Origin: Parasitella parasitica
Taxonomy: Eukaryota > Mucoromycota > Mucoromycetes > Mucorales > Mucoraceae
Length of the DNA stretch: 64,000 nt
Direction: 5' to 3'
Assembly (NCBI GenBank): GCA_025201805.1
Contig: MU619238.1
Coordinates: 360,233 to 424,232 of the forward strand
The notes under the pieces were generated by a model that ran no database searches, was not told where the DNA came from, and worked only from the letters and a program-made list of their open reading frames with translations. The number at the start of each line of letters is the position of its first letter. The first letter of the stretch is position 1. A program made the translations under genes and the position numbers. Below are positions 12,146-23,383 of the stretch, one piece after another.

Positions 12146-13454
12146 TTAAAGTTGAGGGTTATGTTCTTGCAAATACAACTGAGAAGATGGTATCTGTTGA
12201 TGACCCAAAGGGCTGGGTGTAGTTGATGGGTAAATGGCAGGAGATGCTGCCGTATGTTGATACAATGAGCTTAATCGATATGCTGAATGAGGGGAAGTGG
12301 GTCCAGAAACTGGGTATGGTGAAGTAATGAGACTTGGAACTGCACTATTATCAAAATGAGCCGGCTGCTGATGGTAACTACAAGGTGAGCCAGTGTTATC
12401 AAAGTTGGAATGTGCCTGATATGGACCGTAGAATTGCTGTTGGGGTGTGTAGGGTGAATAAATGCTTATTGGAGTAGGAGCTGAGTAGGGTTGTATAAAG
12501 TTATTGTCTACAGCAACAACTGAAGAGGCCACTGGAACTGGAGGAGAAGGTGGATAGGCTTCCGAGCCATCTGCCTGATGCACTAGCGGCGAATTTCTTT
12601 CAAATGTTGATACATGTTGCTGGTCATCGTGAGAGTATTTCATATCAATGACAGTAGGATTGTCGTCACCTGAAATGGCCGAAGATGAGCCGCTATTTAT
12701 GGCGCCGGTAATCTCCTTTTCGTTTGTAGCGTCGATTTGATTGTTTGCTTCAGCGTGTCTTAGCTTCTTTTCATGCCATAACAAAATGGCGCTGCAGGCA
12801 ACTGTAGCAACCCCGACAAAGAATGAAAACCAAGAAAACGCAGCTGAAGCTTTAGCACAGTTACACTAATTAGATCGTTGTTAGCATATTTGTACAATAA
12901 ATATGTCTTTGTTTACAAATTACCTGTTTTGACCAAGTGCTAATGTAGCTCTCATTGTCTTTAAATTCTTTGTCAAATGCACAATTGGAAGCATTTCTAG
13001 AATGGCTAGTCATTGAAATCATGGCAAAAAACCATGCCAATGTCATAAAACAGGTGAAAATAACCGTAGTGCGAGGTCGCAAGAAAAACTTTCTAATAGA
13101 GACAAAGCCTTTTTTGGCCATCAAGACCCAAGGGAAAATGACTAGTGGAACTGACACGAATAGTGTGATGAGAGCGACAACTAATGTATAATTTGGAGCT
13201 GCTTGGCTTGATCCCTATAAAATGTGAAAAATCATGGTTAGACACAGCTATAGATATACGTGTATAACTTTGGAGATAATTACTTTGTATGCATTTTCTG
13301 CAGATATAATGGGTACCGTAGTGCACAATGTGGCGAATGCAAGAATGATGTGGATGACATGAAGGCCAATTTTATGAATGCCGAGTTTTGGTAAACTGGA
13401 AGGAGTGTCAAACTCTAATTTATCGGCCAAGTCATTCAATTGAAGGCTAATCAT
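12146..13454 (-). CDS. MARVEL-like four-transmembrane protein
   Basis: Three exons are read on the minus strand: from ATG 13454 to GCATACAAA|gta near 13283, a second exon ending SKQ|gtaatt near 12925, and a last exon starting CNCAKASAAF near 12865. The product is about 400 residues. Four hydrophobic helices are visible: GLHVIHIILAFATLC, LVVALITLFVSVPLVIF, TVIFTCFMTLAWFFAM and FSFFVGVATVACSAILL. The short loop before helix 4 carries Cys residues (NCAF, CNCA), and helix 4 begins AAFSWFSF, the pattern of MARVEL domains. The C-terminal 200 residues are cytosolic-looking and Pro/Ser/Tyr/Gln-rich. Fungal members organise plasma-membrane subdomains or vesicle traffic. The start is uncertain because the frame stays open upstream. 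It shares a 600-base divergent promoter region with PEX11. Confidence 0.7.
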
Positions 13455-14054
13455 GATGAATAAATAATCTATATAATTTACAGGAAATAATAAAGAGAGT
13501 AGGAAAGAACACAAAAATGTTGACATATTTATGTAAAATATTTTTACTAGATTGTTTTGATTCATAACCATCACAGAGACCTTATTAGGAAACTTCAAGA
13601 TGTTGTGTTTTTATTGCTTCCAATTTAGCTTTTGTTGTTGTTGCCATTGTTGTCCCATGTCACTGTTGTATCGCATTTATATGGATGTACGCTCACTATT
13701 TTCTTCTTCTTATAATACAACAGCTGAATGTTGGTTGCCCAAATCAGATCATGTTACTATGACATATTAAAGGGTGGTATACAACGCCCTATTTTCTGCC
13801 TTGGTTGAATCAGCATTGTCCCCAGAAATTGATTGATGTGGCTATAATATGCCTAAAATCTGCTTGCTATATTTATAATTAATTTGTTTATAAAAATAAA
13901 TCTTTGTGATAAAAATACTTTCCTAAAATATATAAACTATATTAATCATTCCTCGGAACACGACTTCATCCGAGGAACTGTACTTGATAAAGAAAAACTT
14001 TGAAAAAAAGTCCCTCTTTCTTACTCTTTTTTCCTTACAATAACATATCATCTA
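13455..14054. other. Divergent promoter region
   Basis: 600 bases between the MARVEL-like gene (minus) and PEX11 (plus). No coding frame. The last 70 bases before PEX11 are CT-rich, as in many fungal leaders. Confidence 0.5.
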
Positions 14055-14884
14055 ATGAGCAACTCGACTGAAAAATCGCTATACAATTTCGCTCTTCTTG
14101 CGCCTCCCTCTCCACCTCCAGAACCAGATACATGTGACCAAAAACCTGTTACACAGCAACGACACCTTACAAAACGTTTGATAGCAACACGATCAGCGGT
14201 AACAAGATGGGCTATTATCATTCAAAAACTATTAAAGGAATTGGATGGCCGTGATAAATTAATGAAGATTATTCAGTATTTCATCAAGATCTTACTACAT
14301 TATAAACTAGTGAAAGCAAAGCACTGGTCTACGATCACTAGCCATTTCTCAATGACTCGTAAATTATTGAGATTTGGTACAGCGATTGGTCCCATTAGAG
14401 AATTATCACCCCTTAAAAGCACTATACCATCGACACTCATAACACTTAATGCGACAGTCAACGGTATTTCGGATGACATCTTTTGTTTATACAAGTTGGG
14501 TGTATTCGGTTCTTATGTAGGCGCACTATTTGAAAGGATCTCGGCTTATTGTTGGTTTGCCGGTATCTTGGTTGATTTACGAGAAGGCGCCCTTAATATG
14601 TCAGCATTAAAAGCCAAATCAACGGAAAACGAGAAACCAAATACTCAGTTAATCCAAAAAATTCATATTGCAGAGGTCTCGATTATCAAATTACTCATGG
14701 ACGCAGTATTCTGTGGTGAGCGGTTTTTTCTTTGTAAAGAATTACATGGCTATAAATGCTAATCATTGAATACATAGCATGTGATATACGACCACCAAAA
14801 CAAGCTGCCAGCATTCAGGCATGGTCTGGTTTCTTCAGTGGTGTATTGGCAGGATACAAATTATGGATCAAGTTTTCAGCTTAA
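14055..14884 (+). CDS. PEX11: Peroxisomal membrane biogenesis protein Pex11
   Basis: Two exons (14055-14715 and 14778-14884) encode 255 residues. The Pex11 signature appears as GRDKLMKIIQYFIKILLHYK, with the amphipathic helices that bend the peroxisomal membrane. MTRKLLRFGTAIGPIREL, the FERISAYCWFAGIL helix and a C-terminal SGFFSGVLAGYKLW segment follow. Pex11 proteins elongate and divide peroxisomes, and recruit fission factors. The N-terminal 40 residues are Pro-rich and unconserved in style. The second exon is short but clearly needed: the join VFC|ACDIRPPKQ restores the usual C-terminal helix, whereas exon 1 alone ends in intron-encoded residues. Length fits the family (230-260). Confidence 0.9.
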
Positions 14885-17392
14885 TTGATATAGCAACATT
14901 CAAAATCTATGAATATCTTTTTAAAAGTTTATGTAATCTAAAATCGTTTACATTTTATTAATATTTCACCACATATTGTGGCTGCACTACTAATTATACA
15001 AATTATTACCCACACCATATAGTCTTTAAATCATTATTTATTAAACATATTACCCTATTATGTCGGTTTTTTTCCAACATGGATATTTACTTTTGAAATA
15101 TTACCAAATGGCCTACTTTTTGCTTATGAAATTCTTGTACGGGGTATAGCACTTTATCAACTTGAAAATGCTGATGTTTGCGCCAATGTATTGTTTTCAT
15201 AGAACACCATGGTTAACACTATTTCAACTCAATTGTTCCTGATTGAATCCAAGGTTAAATGTCACCGGTTATTCTATACAGTAAATAGAAGTAATTAATA
15301 TAATGTCATGTATGAGAAACCATATATTTGGGGTCTACTTGATCTAAATTGCGAAGCTAAACTTATCGATGAATGATTTACATCCATAATTATTAGCTGA
15401 TGAACAATAAAGAGAGGTCTTGCTCCGGTAACTACTGTATTATTACCTTATGTTTGACAATTAAATGTCATCAAACATGATCTGATTGTATTCAAGGATT
15501 GATTCATGTACATTGAATCTATTTAAATAGATAGCTTCTTTTTAATCAGTAGTTTGCATCTGGTAACTTATAGTCTTCCTTACTTTCTTCACTTTATCAC
15601 ACATAATCATCTGCTGTGCTCATTTCTCAAGACATGGCACATCAAAGTATATTGTGAAGCAAAATTCAGCTCTAAAATTTAGTATTGTTGCTTTGCTGAA
15701 TGTCTTACAACTGACTGTTGACAGCAGGGCGAGGATACTATGCTAAGACTTGGCACAGCTATTACGCCACTTTATCAGCTGAGGTTCGGCACTCATCTTG
15801 TGTTTGGTGAAATAAAACCTGCGTAGCCAACAGATGATTAAAATGCATTTGGTTGGTGTTTCGTACGGCTGGCCTATCTGATTGAAAAGTGCTTAGAGAG
15901 CTACCCACTAAATACTTCATTTAGCTTTCAGTTTCATGGTTAGTACGTTTCATTGTGAATGCTATTTAAAATCTCTCATGTCGGTTATGACAGACTTCTC
16001 AGCTGCTTTTCTAAATGAATTGAGAAGATATATATTATAATGACGGAAATTGATGAAAAAGGGTTTCCACGACTATTAAATGCTACATCTACTGCCCTTA
16101 AAACTTACAGCTATTGATTAAATGTGCCTCCTGAGTTCACTGCAAATCTAGTCTCTCTCCACCGATTGCCAAAGTAAAATGAACAAGGTCTGTTAGTATC
16201 AGTCTTTTGCATAAGTTTGTGGACCCACACAAAACTGTTGACTAACTGCCAAGTTTTTTGACATTGGCTTCTACCTCTAGATCATCGACTTGACGCCTCA
16301 TTTTCGAATGTGTATACAATAATATTCACTCGCGTTTCATTTTTCTTGTATCAAAAATTGCAAATAAATAATGCAGTCCGGCTCTGGAGACAAAGTATTC
16401 ATTATATGAAGTTCCCTTCAAGCAATTACTAGGCAGAAAAAAGGAGGTGCGTCTTTCTATATCCACGGCCCGATTCAGAGCGAGCAAGTTCTATTTGTCA
16501 ACATTAACCTCTCTTTTTCTTTTATAGAATCTCTTATCGCATTTATACCATGTGACCAAACAATCCCAAATTCGTATAAATGTTTGGTATCTTGAAACAT
16601 GCATGCGCGGTTTAACCTTCACAAATGTTAATTTGCATTCACGTAATCTTTCAACCATGGTACTGTACTCAGACTTCTTCTAATGCATCTAGCACGAAAA
16701 TGTTGAGAGACATAAATGGAATATTCTGATTCTTTATGCAAGACGATTAATTATATGGAATCAACAATGAAATAACAACGCACGTATGTTCTTTATTAAT
16801 CTTCCATAATAGTATCATCTATGCCTCACTAAATCTAGTGAACTTCTTGGCACTATAATATAATGCTTTGATTTAATGTAGAGCACTTTTTAAAGTTCTT
16901 GTTTGCTACCTACTACAATAACGATACAGTGAATCTAAAAATACACTCTAATTGTCACACCATCAACGTCTTTACCTATAATAATTGTGATTCACTTTGG
17001 ATATAATGTGTTTACTTTTGACGTGGAAAATACTGAAATAAAGGAATTACTGAACCTTTACACTGTGAATAGATTGGTCTCCAATATAAGGGTCTAAAAC
17101 AGTATTTTAAAAAATTTCCACTGTGCTTTGGTTGGTTGCATAATTAGGGAACCTTCTCCACAAAAGATGCATGTCGTTTCATTAAACCGCGGACTGGGCT
17201 TGAACCAGGTGGTAACTTTCGTTCTGATGTTACATATTTTTCTATATCGAATCATCCAGCAACGTGAACTTGGTCAAACCACTTTTTTTTTAACAACGGG
17301 TGTTCGGCTAACAAAACAGTCGAGGAAGGGCCCTTTTTTTTTTTATTATTATTTCAAAGATAAAATATACAAAATAAAGGAATAAATATATG
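14885..17392. other. 2.5 kb AT-rich intergenic DNA with old repeat and possible PEX11 relic
   Basis: No complete gene seen. Around 15350-15600 is a diverged copy of a sequence also found at 44560-44790. At about 15735-15770 a short plus-strand frame reads TMLRLGTAITPLYQL, resembling the RKLLRFGTAIGPIREL block of the neighbouring PEX11; stops follow quickly. The ORF at 17128-17385 lacks any domain pattern. Confidence 0.5.
15350..15600. repeat. Diverged interspersed repeat, copy A
   Basis: Shares several colinear blocks with 44560-44790: ATGATTTACAT, then a TTGCTC(C/G)GG block, then CTGATCTGATTGTATT versus ATGATCTGATTGTATT, then ATCTGGTAA. Order and spacing are conserved but with many indels, so this is an ancient copy. 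No open frame; nature unknown. Confidence 0.45.
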
Positions 17393-18549
17393 TCAACGAT
17401 GAGACAGGGGATCAAGAGGAGACATGTACGAAGAATAGGAATTTCGGTGGCTGTTTGTTGTTGTTGTTGCTGTTGCATGGTGTCTAGGCGTATGTGGTGA
17501 ATTTGGAGAATACAAAGAGCTCGAATTATCTAGTTCGTCGTCTGAAATAAGCATACTAGGACTTGGACTAGGCGGCAACTGATGGCCATAAGGACCTAGT
17601 GACATTCGGCTGCTGCCTTCCAGGTTTTGTGTCTGTACAGTCAACGGCGAACGGGATACACCAAACATATCATCTAAAATGTTATTATTTGAAGGATCAT
17701 GGGAAGTGACAAATATGGATGGGGGCTTTTCATGTTGTTTGTATTCATATTGTTCTATTTGATGATTCTGTAATTCAGGTGGCAGTTGCCCTCCGTTTTG
17801 CTGCGAAATATAGTTCATCATAATCTTCATGAATTGTTGTTGAGTTTCTTGTTTCTGCTTTGTTTCTTCCAGCTCCTTAACCACCTGAGTGAAATTCTCG
17901 TATAGATTTTGGATTTGCTGGATCATCTCGGACTGAGATGTCTGCAGCATGGCTATATGTCCTTGAAGATCTCCATTATCTTTTCTGGTGCTATCTGCTT
18001 CCATTGATTTACGTTTGATTTCGTCCAAAAGATCAGGTCGGTTTCGTAGGAATTTGGGATGAGAGAATTCCCATATTTGGTTTTCTGCTAGTGTGCGATG
18101 ACCTCTTGGGGATTTATTTACCTTGTGGAAGCCATACATATTGAGCTGTCTAACAAAGCTACTAAAGTTGTTGTGTTTAAAATGCTTGGGCAACACATCT
18201 CGAGAAAACTCCATGATATTGCACACAATGAAGGATGAGCCGTTGTAGGCCCAAGAAATCAAATGCTGGTAGTGGACATCTACCACCATGCTAAAGACAT
18301 GTTGGTTAAACATATGATTTACAGTTTTACTTTATAGACTTACTTGTATAACTTGTGGACAAATGTGTTTGTATGTGCTGGTTTTTGGGTTGTGTTGGGA
18401 GGCGGAGGAGGTAATTGAGATCTCGCTTGAGCTGCATTGACATTTGCATAGAATTGAGGTGAGGAATGGACAGAAGAAAATAAGCCTCGGTGGTCGATAG
18501 TTGTGCTTGTATCAAAATGGAAGTCTGAAGAAACTGATCTACGATGCAT
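17393..18549 (-). CDS. Heat-shock-factor-type transcription factor
   Basis: Two exons (18549-18344 and 18290-17393) encode 367 residues. Splicing at TACAA|gtaagt ... ttag|CATGG joins FVHKLYN to MVVDVHYQHLISWAYNG, which completes helix 1 of the HSF DNA-binding domain. The rest is typical: SRDVLPKHFKHNNFSSFVRQ is the recognition helix region, and LNMYGFHKV plus WEFSHPKFLRNRPDLLDEIK close the winged helix. A heptad-patterned coiled coil (about residues 170-235) follows and would mediate trimerisation. The C-terminus is Ser/Pro-rich. It may be a heat-shock regulator or a member of the related Sfl1/Skn7-like set; no receiver domain is present, which argues against Skn7. It binds nGAAn-type sites in the family. 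Confidence 0.9.
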
Positions 18550-21067
18550 TTTTTTTGTTAGGGGAATAGAGTGAAGAAGAAGGAAAAAGCCTTTTAAGCG
18601 AACCTAATCAAAGATTTAACACTTTCATCGATTTTTTTTTAAAACCGCGTCTCTGAATAGAATGTCAAGAAGAAAGAGGCATTGTAAAATTTTGCTTCAA
18701 AAGGCAATTCTGTAAGTCTTTGCAAGGCATTGCCACAATTGTGTCAGCATATTGCAGCTTTGTTTGACAGGGAAAGTACTGAATCTATTGACAAAGATGC
18801 AGCTTCGTCAATACTATTATACTTTTTTTTTTTTATTTTTTTTTTATTTTTGTGCGATATTTTATGAAGTCATCTCTGTTTAATCCTTTTTATTATTAGA
18901 AAAATGCAAGTGTCAAAAGATACCACGTTTGAGGTTTGATTGGTCAAGGTTTGCTCCGCAACTAATTGTAACCAACTACACCAAATTGTCTTTGAAACCA
19001 GACCTTCTATGATCTATTGGCAATACAAAACCCACACGCCATTTCATGTCTCATATTACCAAGGTCTTTGTAATTGGTAATCCTGAAGCAAATATTAGCT
19101 GCTGATTTTGGATCTATGAAATTCGTGCCTTAATTTTATCACACCCAATAATACACTTGGTAAGATTACGATAGAAATTTGAATTCGCATAACTGCAAGA
19201 TGCATCATCAACAAAGCCTTGGTCTCAATGTACACACGACTCTCATAAGCCTGTTGATCTGACTAGAATCCCTTAAACTTTGTAAAAAAGCTGACACCAT
19301 TTGCAAGCAATTTATTATAGTACTATTGCATCTATTGGCAGGTATTCAGTTATATGTTAATACATTATATAGTATCAATACACAAAACAAGTGTTTAGCT
19401 CGAAACCCTAGTTTTGACTCGTTACTCGTAATAACTAGGGGGCCCTTTTTATCCAATTGCAAAACTTTATTAGATTTTAAATTCTAGCCTATTAAATAAG
19501 TAAAACTAAAAAAAGCAAGAAGATAATTTAAATTCACAAGCATTCATACAGAGTTTGAATGAATATAACGAATCTTTCTGTTTTTATCATCTATGTTGAT
19601 GCTCAACTTGTGTCAAATTGAATCAGCCAAAGGCTGTAATGGCAGCATTTTTTTTTTTTTTGTATATTACATCAGTCGGTAGACCACACTCTAACAAATA
19701 TGTATAAACAAAAGTAATTGTCAGAGACATGAATTTGGTCATATTGTTAAGAGTCTTAAAATGGCTCTTAGAGAAAATGTAATTTCCATGAACGCAAAGG
19801 TAGACTATTTGGCTTCAATTACATTTGTTTTGATAAAAGCTTATAATTTTGCATAATTAATACCTAAAATGGTAACTTTATATGAATATGAATGAATATT
19901 TTCGACTAGTGTTACCACAGGAAAAACTCTATTTTTTGACGTCAGACTCCCTAATGTTTTTGGCTATATACATCAATCTATCAACACAGTCAGATCATAT
20001 TTAATATTTAGTGGTCAACAAGATCATAATATTCGATCCGACGTAGGAAAGTCTGCTAGTTTGTAAAATTTGAAAGAAAGAAAAAAGCGAATTTTATGGA
20101 GTGGTTTGTAAACTTTTTGTTATTTGAAGGTTAAGTAGGTTTTGGGGGCAGCACAAGCTTGGACACCGCTTTAGTAAGGCTAAATTATTGACCTTCACAA
20201 GCTCTTACTCTCTGAAACACTTGTTATTTATTAGATTGGTTAATATAAGTATATTTTGTCTTTTCAGATTCGTCTTGGCCCTCCCCAGAATTTAAGCACT
20301 TTCTCAACGTAAATATTTAGTTTGACTAGATAATACGAATGCAAGAAAATAAACATTTCAGTAGCACAAAATGTCTAGATTTACAAAGTCTTTGGATAAT
20401 ATTTGAGCTTGGGATCATAGGCCTTTTTATCAAGAACTATTTCTTCAAAAATTTTGCAAAAAATGCAACTTTTTTTTATATATTACTTACAGACCACTAT
20501 TAATATTATGCAGCGCATATATAAAAAGTTTTTTGGATGGATTCCTCATTTCCAAACTTCCATTTACAATAGACGTTGCACTACAAAGGTTCGAGTTGAT
20601 TACTGCAGTGACTGTTTGCATGCTTATACGGTACAGTACAGAATCCTCAAACAACATGCAAAATTGAAGCCACCAAAGTATGCATAATGAACTCCCAACT
20701 TCAATTTTACCACTCAGGCTGTGATAAGTCGTTAATAAACAATATCCATGTTAATTATTCTCTCTCAAGGATAAAAATAATAGACCAAGAGATGATGTAT
20801 CTAGTTAACGAAAGGATTGATGAAATTTATCTCATTAGGTTATCATTAGGTTTGTTGAAACACCGTCCAAGAAGCCAGAGCTGTTCAAAATTTTCATGTT
20901 AAACAAAAAATCTTTTCAAATTTTTCTTTTGCCAGCTCTTGTAAAGTTTCATCAAATTTGGAGTTTTTATAATTTTGAATATGTGTAAAGTCGAAGAAAA
21001 ATCAAAGTTTCGGTATTTATTTGTCCCTAATATTTGATTTTTAGCTGGAAAGAAGAAAGCACAAAAA
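18550..21067. other. 2.5 kb AT-rich intergenic DNA
   Basis: No gene recognised. Poly-T runs occur at 18820-18850 and 19650-19661. Small open frames at 20454-20902 show a C-x2-C then H spacing (DYCSDCLHAY...KQH) but no further support. A perfect 8-base inverted repeat lies at 19406-19440. Confidence 0.5.
19406..19440. repeat. Short inverted repeat
   Basis: CCCTAGTT (19406-19413) and AACTAGGG (19433-19440) form perfect 8-base arms around a 19-base loop, followed by GGCCCTTTTT. It could be a stem-loop or a transposon end; no second copy was found. Confidence 0.5.
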
Positions 21068-22346
21068 ATGTCATTATCTGACTTTTTAGCCAAGGATGGT
21101 AAGTGATGCTTTGTCTTCGAAGGAACCAATATTTAATATTCAATTTTTCTTGCTTATAGCCGGCAGTGATGCGTCTTGGGCTGATGATATGATTGATCTT
21201 CCCTCTGCTCGTAAGTCGTATCTAGTCTTTTTCATCCTCTTTTTTTTTTCAGAGTGAATGAAATTCTACTGTCTAAAAAAGTGATGAATCCAATGAAAAA
21301 AATTCTCTACTAATACGTTTGTGACATTTCCATTAATCTGATTAGCTGCTAGTAAGAGAAATGTTTATACCCAGGCTTTCAAATGAATGTTTTTAACCAT
21401 TTAATCCATTTATGCAGGTAAGGTAGACAGCGCTGACCAGAGGGACCGCAGCTATGGTAATAATGACCGTGGTTCTGGCAATGGCAACTATAGTGAGCGA
21501 GACCAAAGCTTCGGTGGAGATCGTGGTGGTAATCGTTATGGTAAATAATGTATTTAGAGTTTATGCGTATGGAAGAGAGACATTTGGGAGCTGACATATT
21601 TCATGTTTTGATATAACGTAAAGGTCGTGGGGGTTTTGGGCACCAAGAGCGCAATTTTGCTTCCCGTGCTCCAGTTGATCTCCCCGAACAACCTCCTTAC
21701 ACCGCACATGTTGCCAACTTATCATTTGACGCTACTGACGACGATTTAACTGATTTGTTTAGCGGTTTGAAGGTTTCCAATATCCGTCTTATCACGGATC
21801 GTGTAAATGGGAGATCCAAAGGTTTCGGCTATGTTGAATTTGAAGATGTCGATTCTCTCAAGGGTGCTTTGGAATTGTCTGGCGAAAGTGTTAAAGGCCG
21901 TAATATTCGTATTAATGTTGCTGAACCTAGTATGTATATTGCGTTAAATATTGTTATCAGGATAACTGAGCAACCATTGAATGATAGCTCGTGAAAGAGA
22001 GCAGGCACGTCGAACTGATCGTACCGAGGTTGATTCATGGCGTCGTAGTAGTTCTGACGCTCCTAGTCGTGGATTCGGAGAAAGTAACCAGAGTAGCTTT
22101 GGTCGTGGCTTCGGCAATCGCAACAGTAGTTTCGGTGGTGGAAGTAAGTCTTTGACAGTTGAAATGTGAGGCACATGCTGATAGAATATGGATTTAGATC
22201 ATCAATCTGAAAGACCTCGTCTCAATTTGAAACCTCGTACTGTTGATTCAGTGACAGGTAGTGAACCTACATCTGCTCGTAATAATAAGCCTGACCCTTT
22301 CGGCGGAGCTAAGCCCGTTGATACTGGAAATAAGCACTTGGTCTAA
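21068..22346 (+). CDS. eIF4B/eIF4H-like RRM translation factor
   Basis: Seven short exons give about 265 residues: MSLSDFLAKD, AGSDASWADDMIDLPSA, an Arg/Gly/Asp/Asn-rich exon, the RRM exon, two RG-rich exons and the tail. The single RRM has RNP2 as AHVANLSF and RNP1 as SKGFGYVEF. The N-terminal SLSDFLA...WADDMIDLP and the C-terminal DPFGGAKPVDT are hallmarks of fungal eIF4B (Tif3) and related factors that help eIF4A unwind mRNA 5-prime leaders. RGG-like repeats (DRGSGNGN, GRGFGNRN) give added RNA affinity. Splice joins such as GAT G|gtaagt ... ag|CC and GCT C|gtaag ... ag|GT preserve frame. The family is right; which paralogue (4B or 4H) is less certain. Confidence 0.85.
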
Positions 22347-22749
22347 AAATGAGTAGTAATTACAACGAAAATAAACTAAGGGATACGTTCATTTGATTAA
22401 ACAATTTAGCGGCATCTTAAAGCATGATAGGTATATTATGTATTTTTCATGATACACTTTTTTTGGGTTAATATGTTATACAATTGATAAATATATTTCT
22501 CAGTTGATTTAACATCTATTCCACCGATTTTGATAGATGCAAAAAGAGCTAAATTAGTGCGCTGCCGTTCAAACAATTGTGGAGAGTGTATGCCGTTCCT
22601 GTCCTAGACTTCCAAAAAGTAACCTGTACAATTACCCGGCACTTCAATTAATTTATCAACTATTGATAGATAAAAGAATGTATAACTAATAAAATATTAA
22701 ATACAATTGAGTAGTAATAGTACGAAAGCTATTTTCGATTACTCATGCA

Positions 22750-22946
22750 ATGGTTTTAAATCAGGAAATTAGAATTGAGTTGCCAACGCAACCAAAAACG
22801 TCAGACCCTGTTAAGGTGAGGACACAGGCTGAAAAAATATTGAAATGTATGATAATTGTCTACAGATACCGACACTAAATTATGGCATCAAATTTCTTTA
22901 CGGCGTTGAATTTTATCAATGCCGACATCTTCCTTTACCTCGATAA
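22750..22946 (+). pseudogene. Possible two-exon coding remnant
   Basis: ATG at 22750, a GTGAGG donor after 22815 and a TACAG acceptor before 22866 give a 48-residue frame (MVLNQEIRIELPTQ ... YGVEFYQCRHLPLPR). It ends at 22946. Just beyond, coding-like sequence continues in other frames (YDKKYDVKLLKEHLGALP, then GTRCNQRHN). This suggests a once longer gene broken by indels. No family recognised; it may be only chance. Confidence 0.25.
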
Positions 22947-23300
22947 GTAAATATGATAAGAAGTATGATGTCAAGTTGCTAAAAGAGCATCTTGGTGCCC
23001 TTCCTTGATTTAACAACCGTAGGCACCCGTTGCAACCAACGTCATAATATATATACGATATTATTGACAAAGTGTTAAAACATCCTTACAAATGTCGTCA
23101 GAAATTGATTAAATGGTTAAAAAAAAAAGGAAAGTTCATACTGATTGTATGATAGTGCGACAATAAGCTTAACCAGAGATACAGATTAATAAATAATCTT
23201 CTTTTTTCCAATAAAAACGTTACTATTAGTTCATCAATTCTTACACTTTGATTTGACCCCGCAAACGGAGTCTTGTAATGACGATAAATCAAGGCAATAG

Positions 23301-23308
23301 TATAAATA
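23301..23308 (+). promoter_or_regulatory. TATA box of glycerol-3-phosphate dehydrogenase gene
   Basis: TATAAATA, 75 bases before the ATG at 23384. Confidence 0.55.
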
Positions 23309-23383
23309 GAGGTCGTTTTATTTGATTCAAAAAGTCAATTTCTCTATAACATTTGGATAAACAACAAACACATTGTATACAAC

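Larger units (their letters stand above)
22347..23383. other. Intergenic; possible coding remnant inside
   Basis: About 1 kb of AT-rich DNA between the eIF4B-like gene and GPD. A possible small spliced frame is listed separately at 22750-22946. Otherwise only A/T runs and the GPD core promoter are seen. Confidence 0.5.

Noticed and set aside
17128-17230. tRNA-like B-box on the minus strand (GGTTCAAGCCC)
   Set aside because: No matching acceptor stem, A-box or anticodon arm could be drawn.
20454-20902. Two adjacent small frames with a C-x2-C spacing
   Set aside because: Pattern too short, no second zinc-binding half, AT-rich surroundings.
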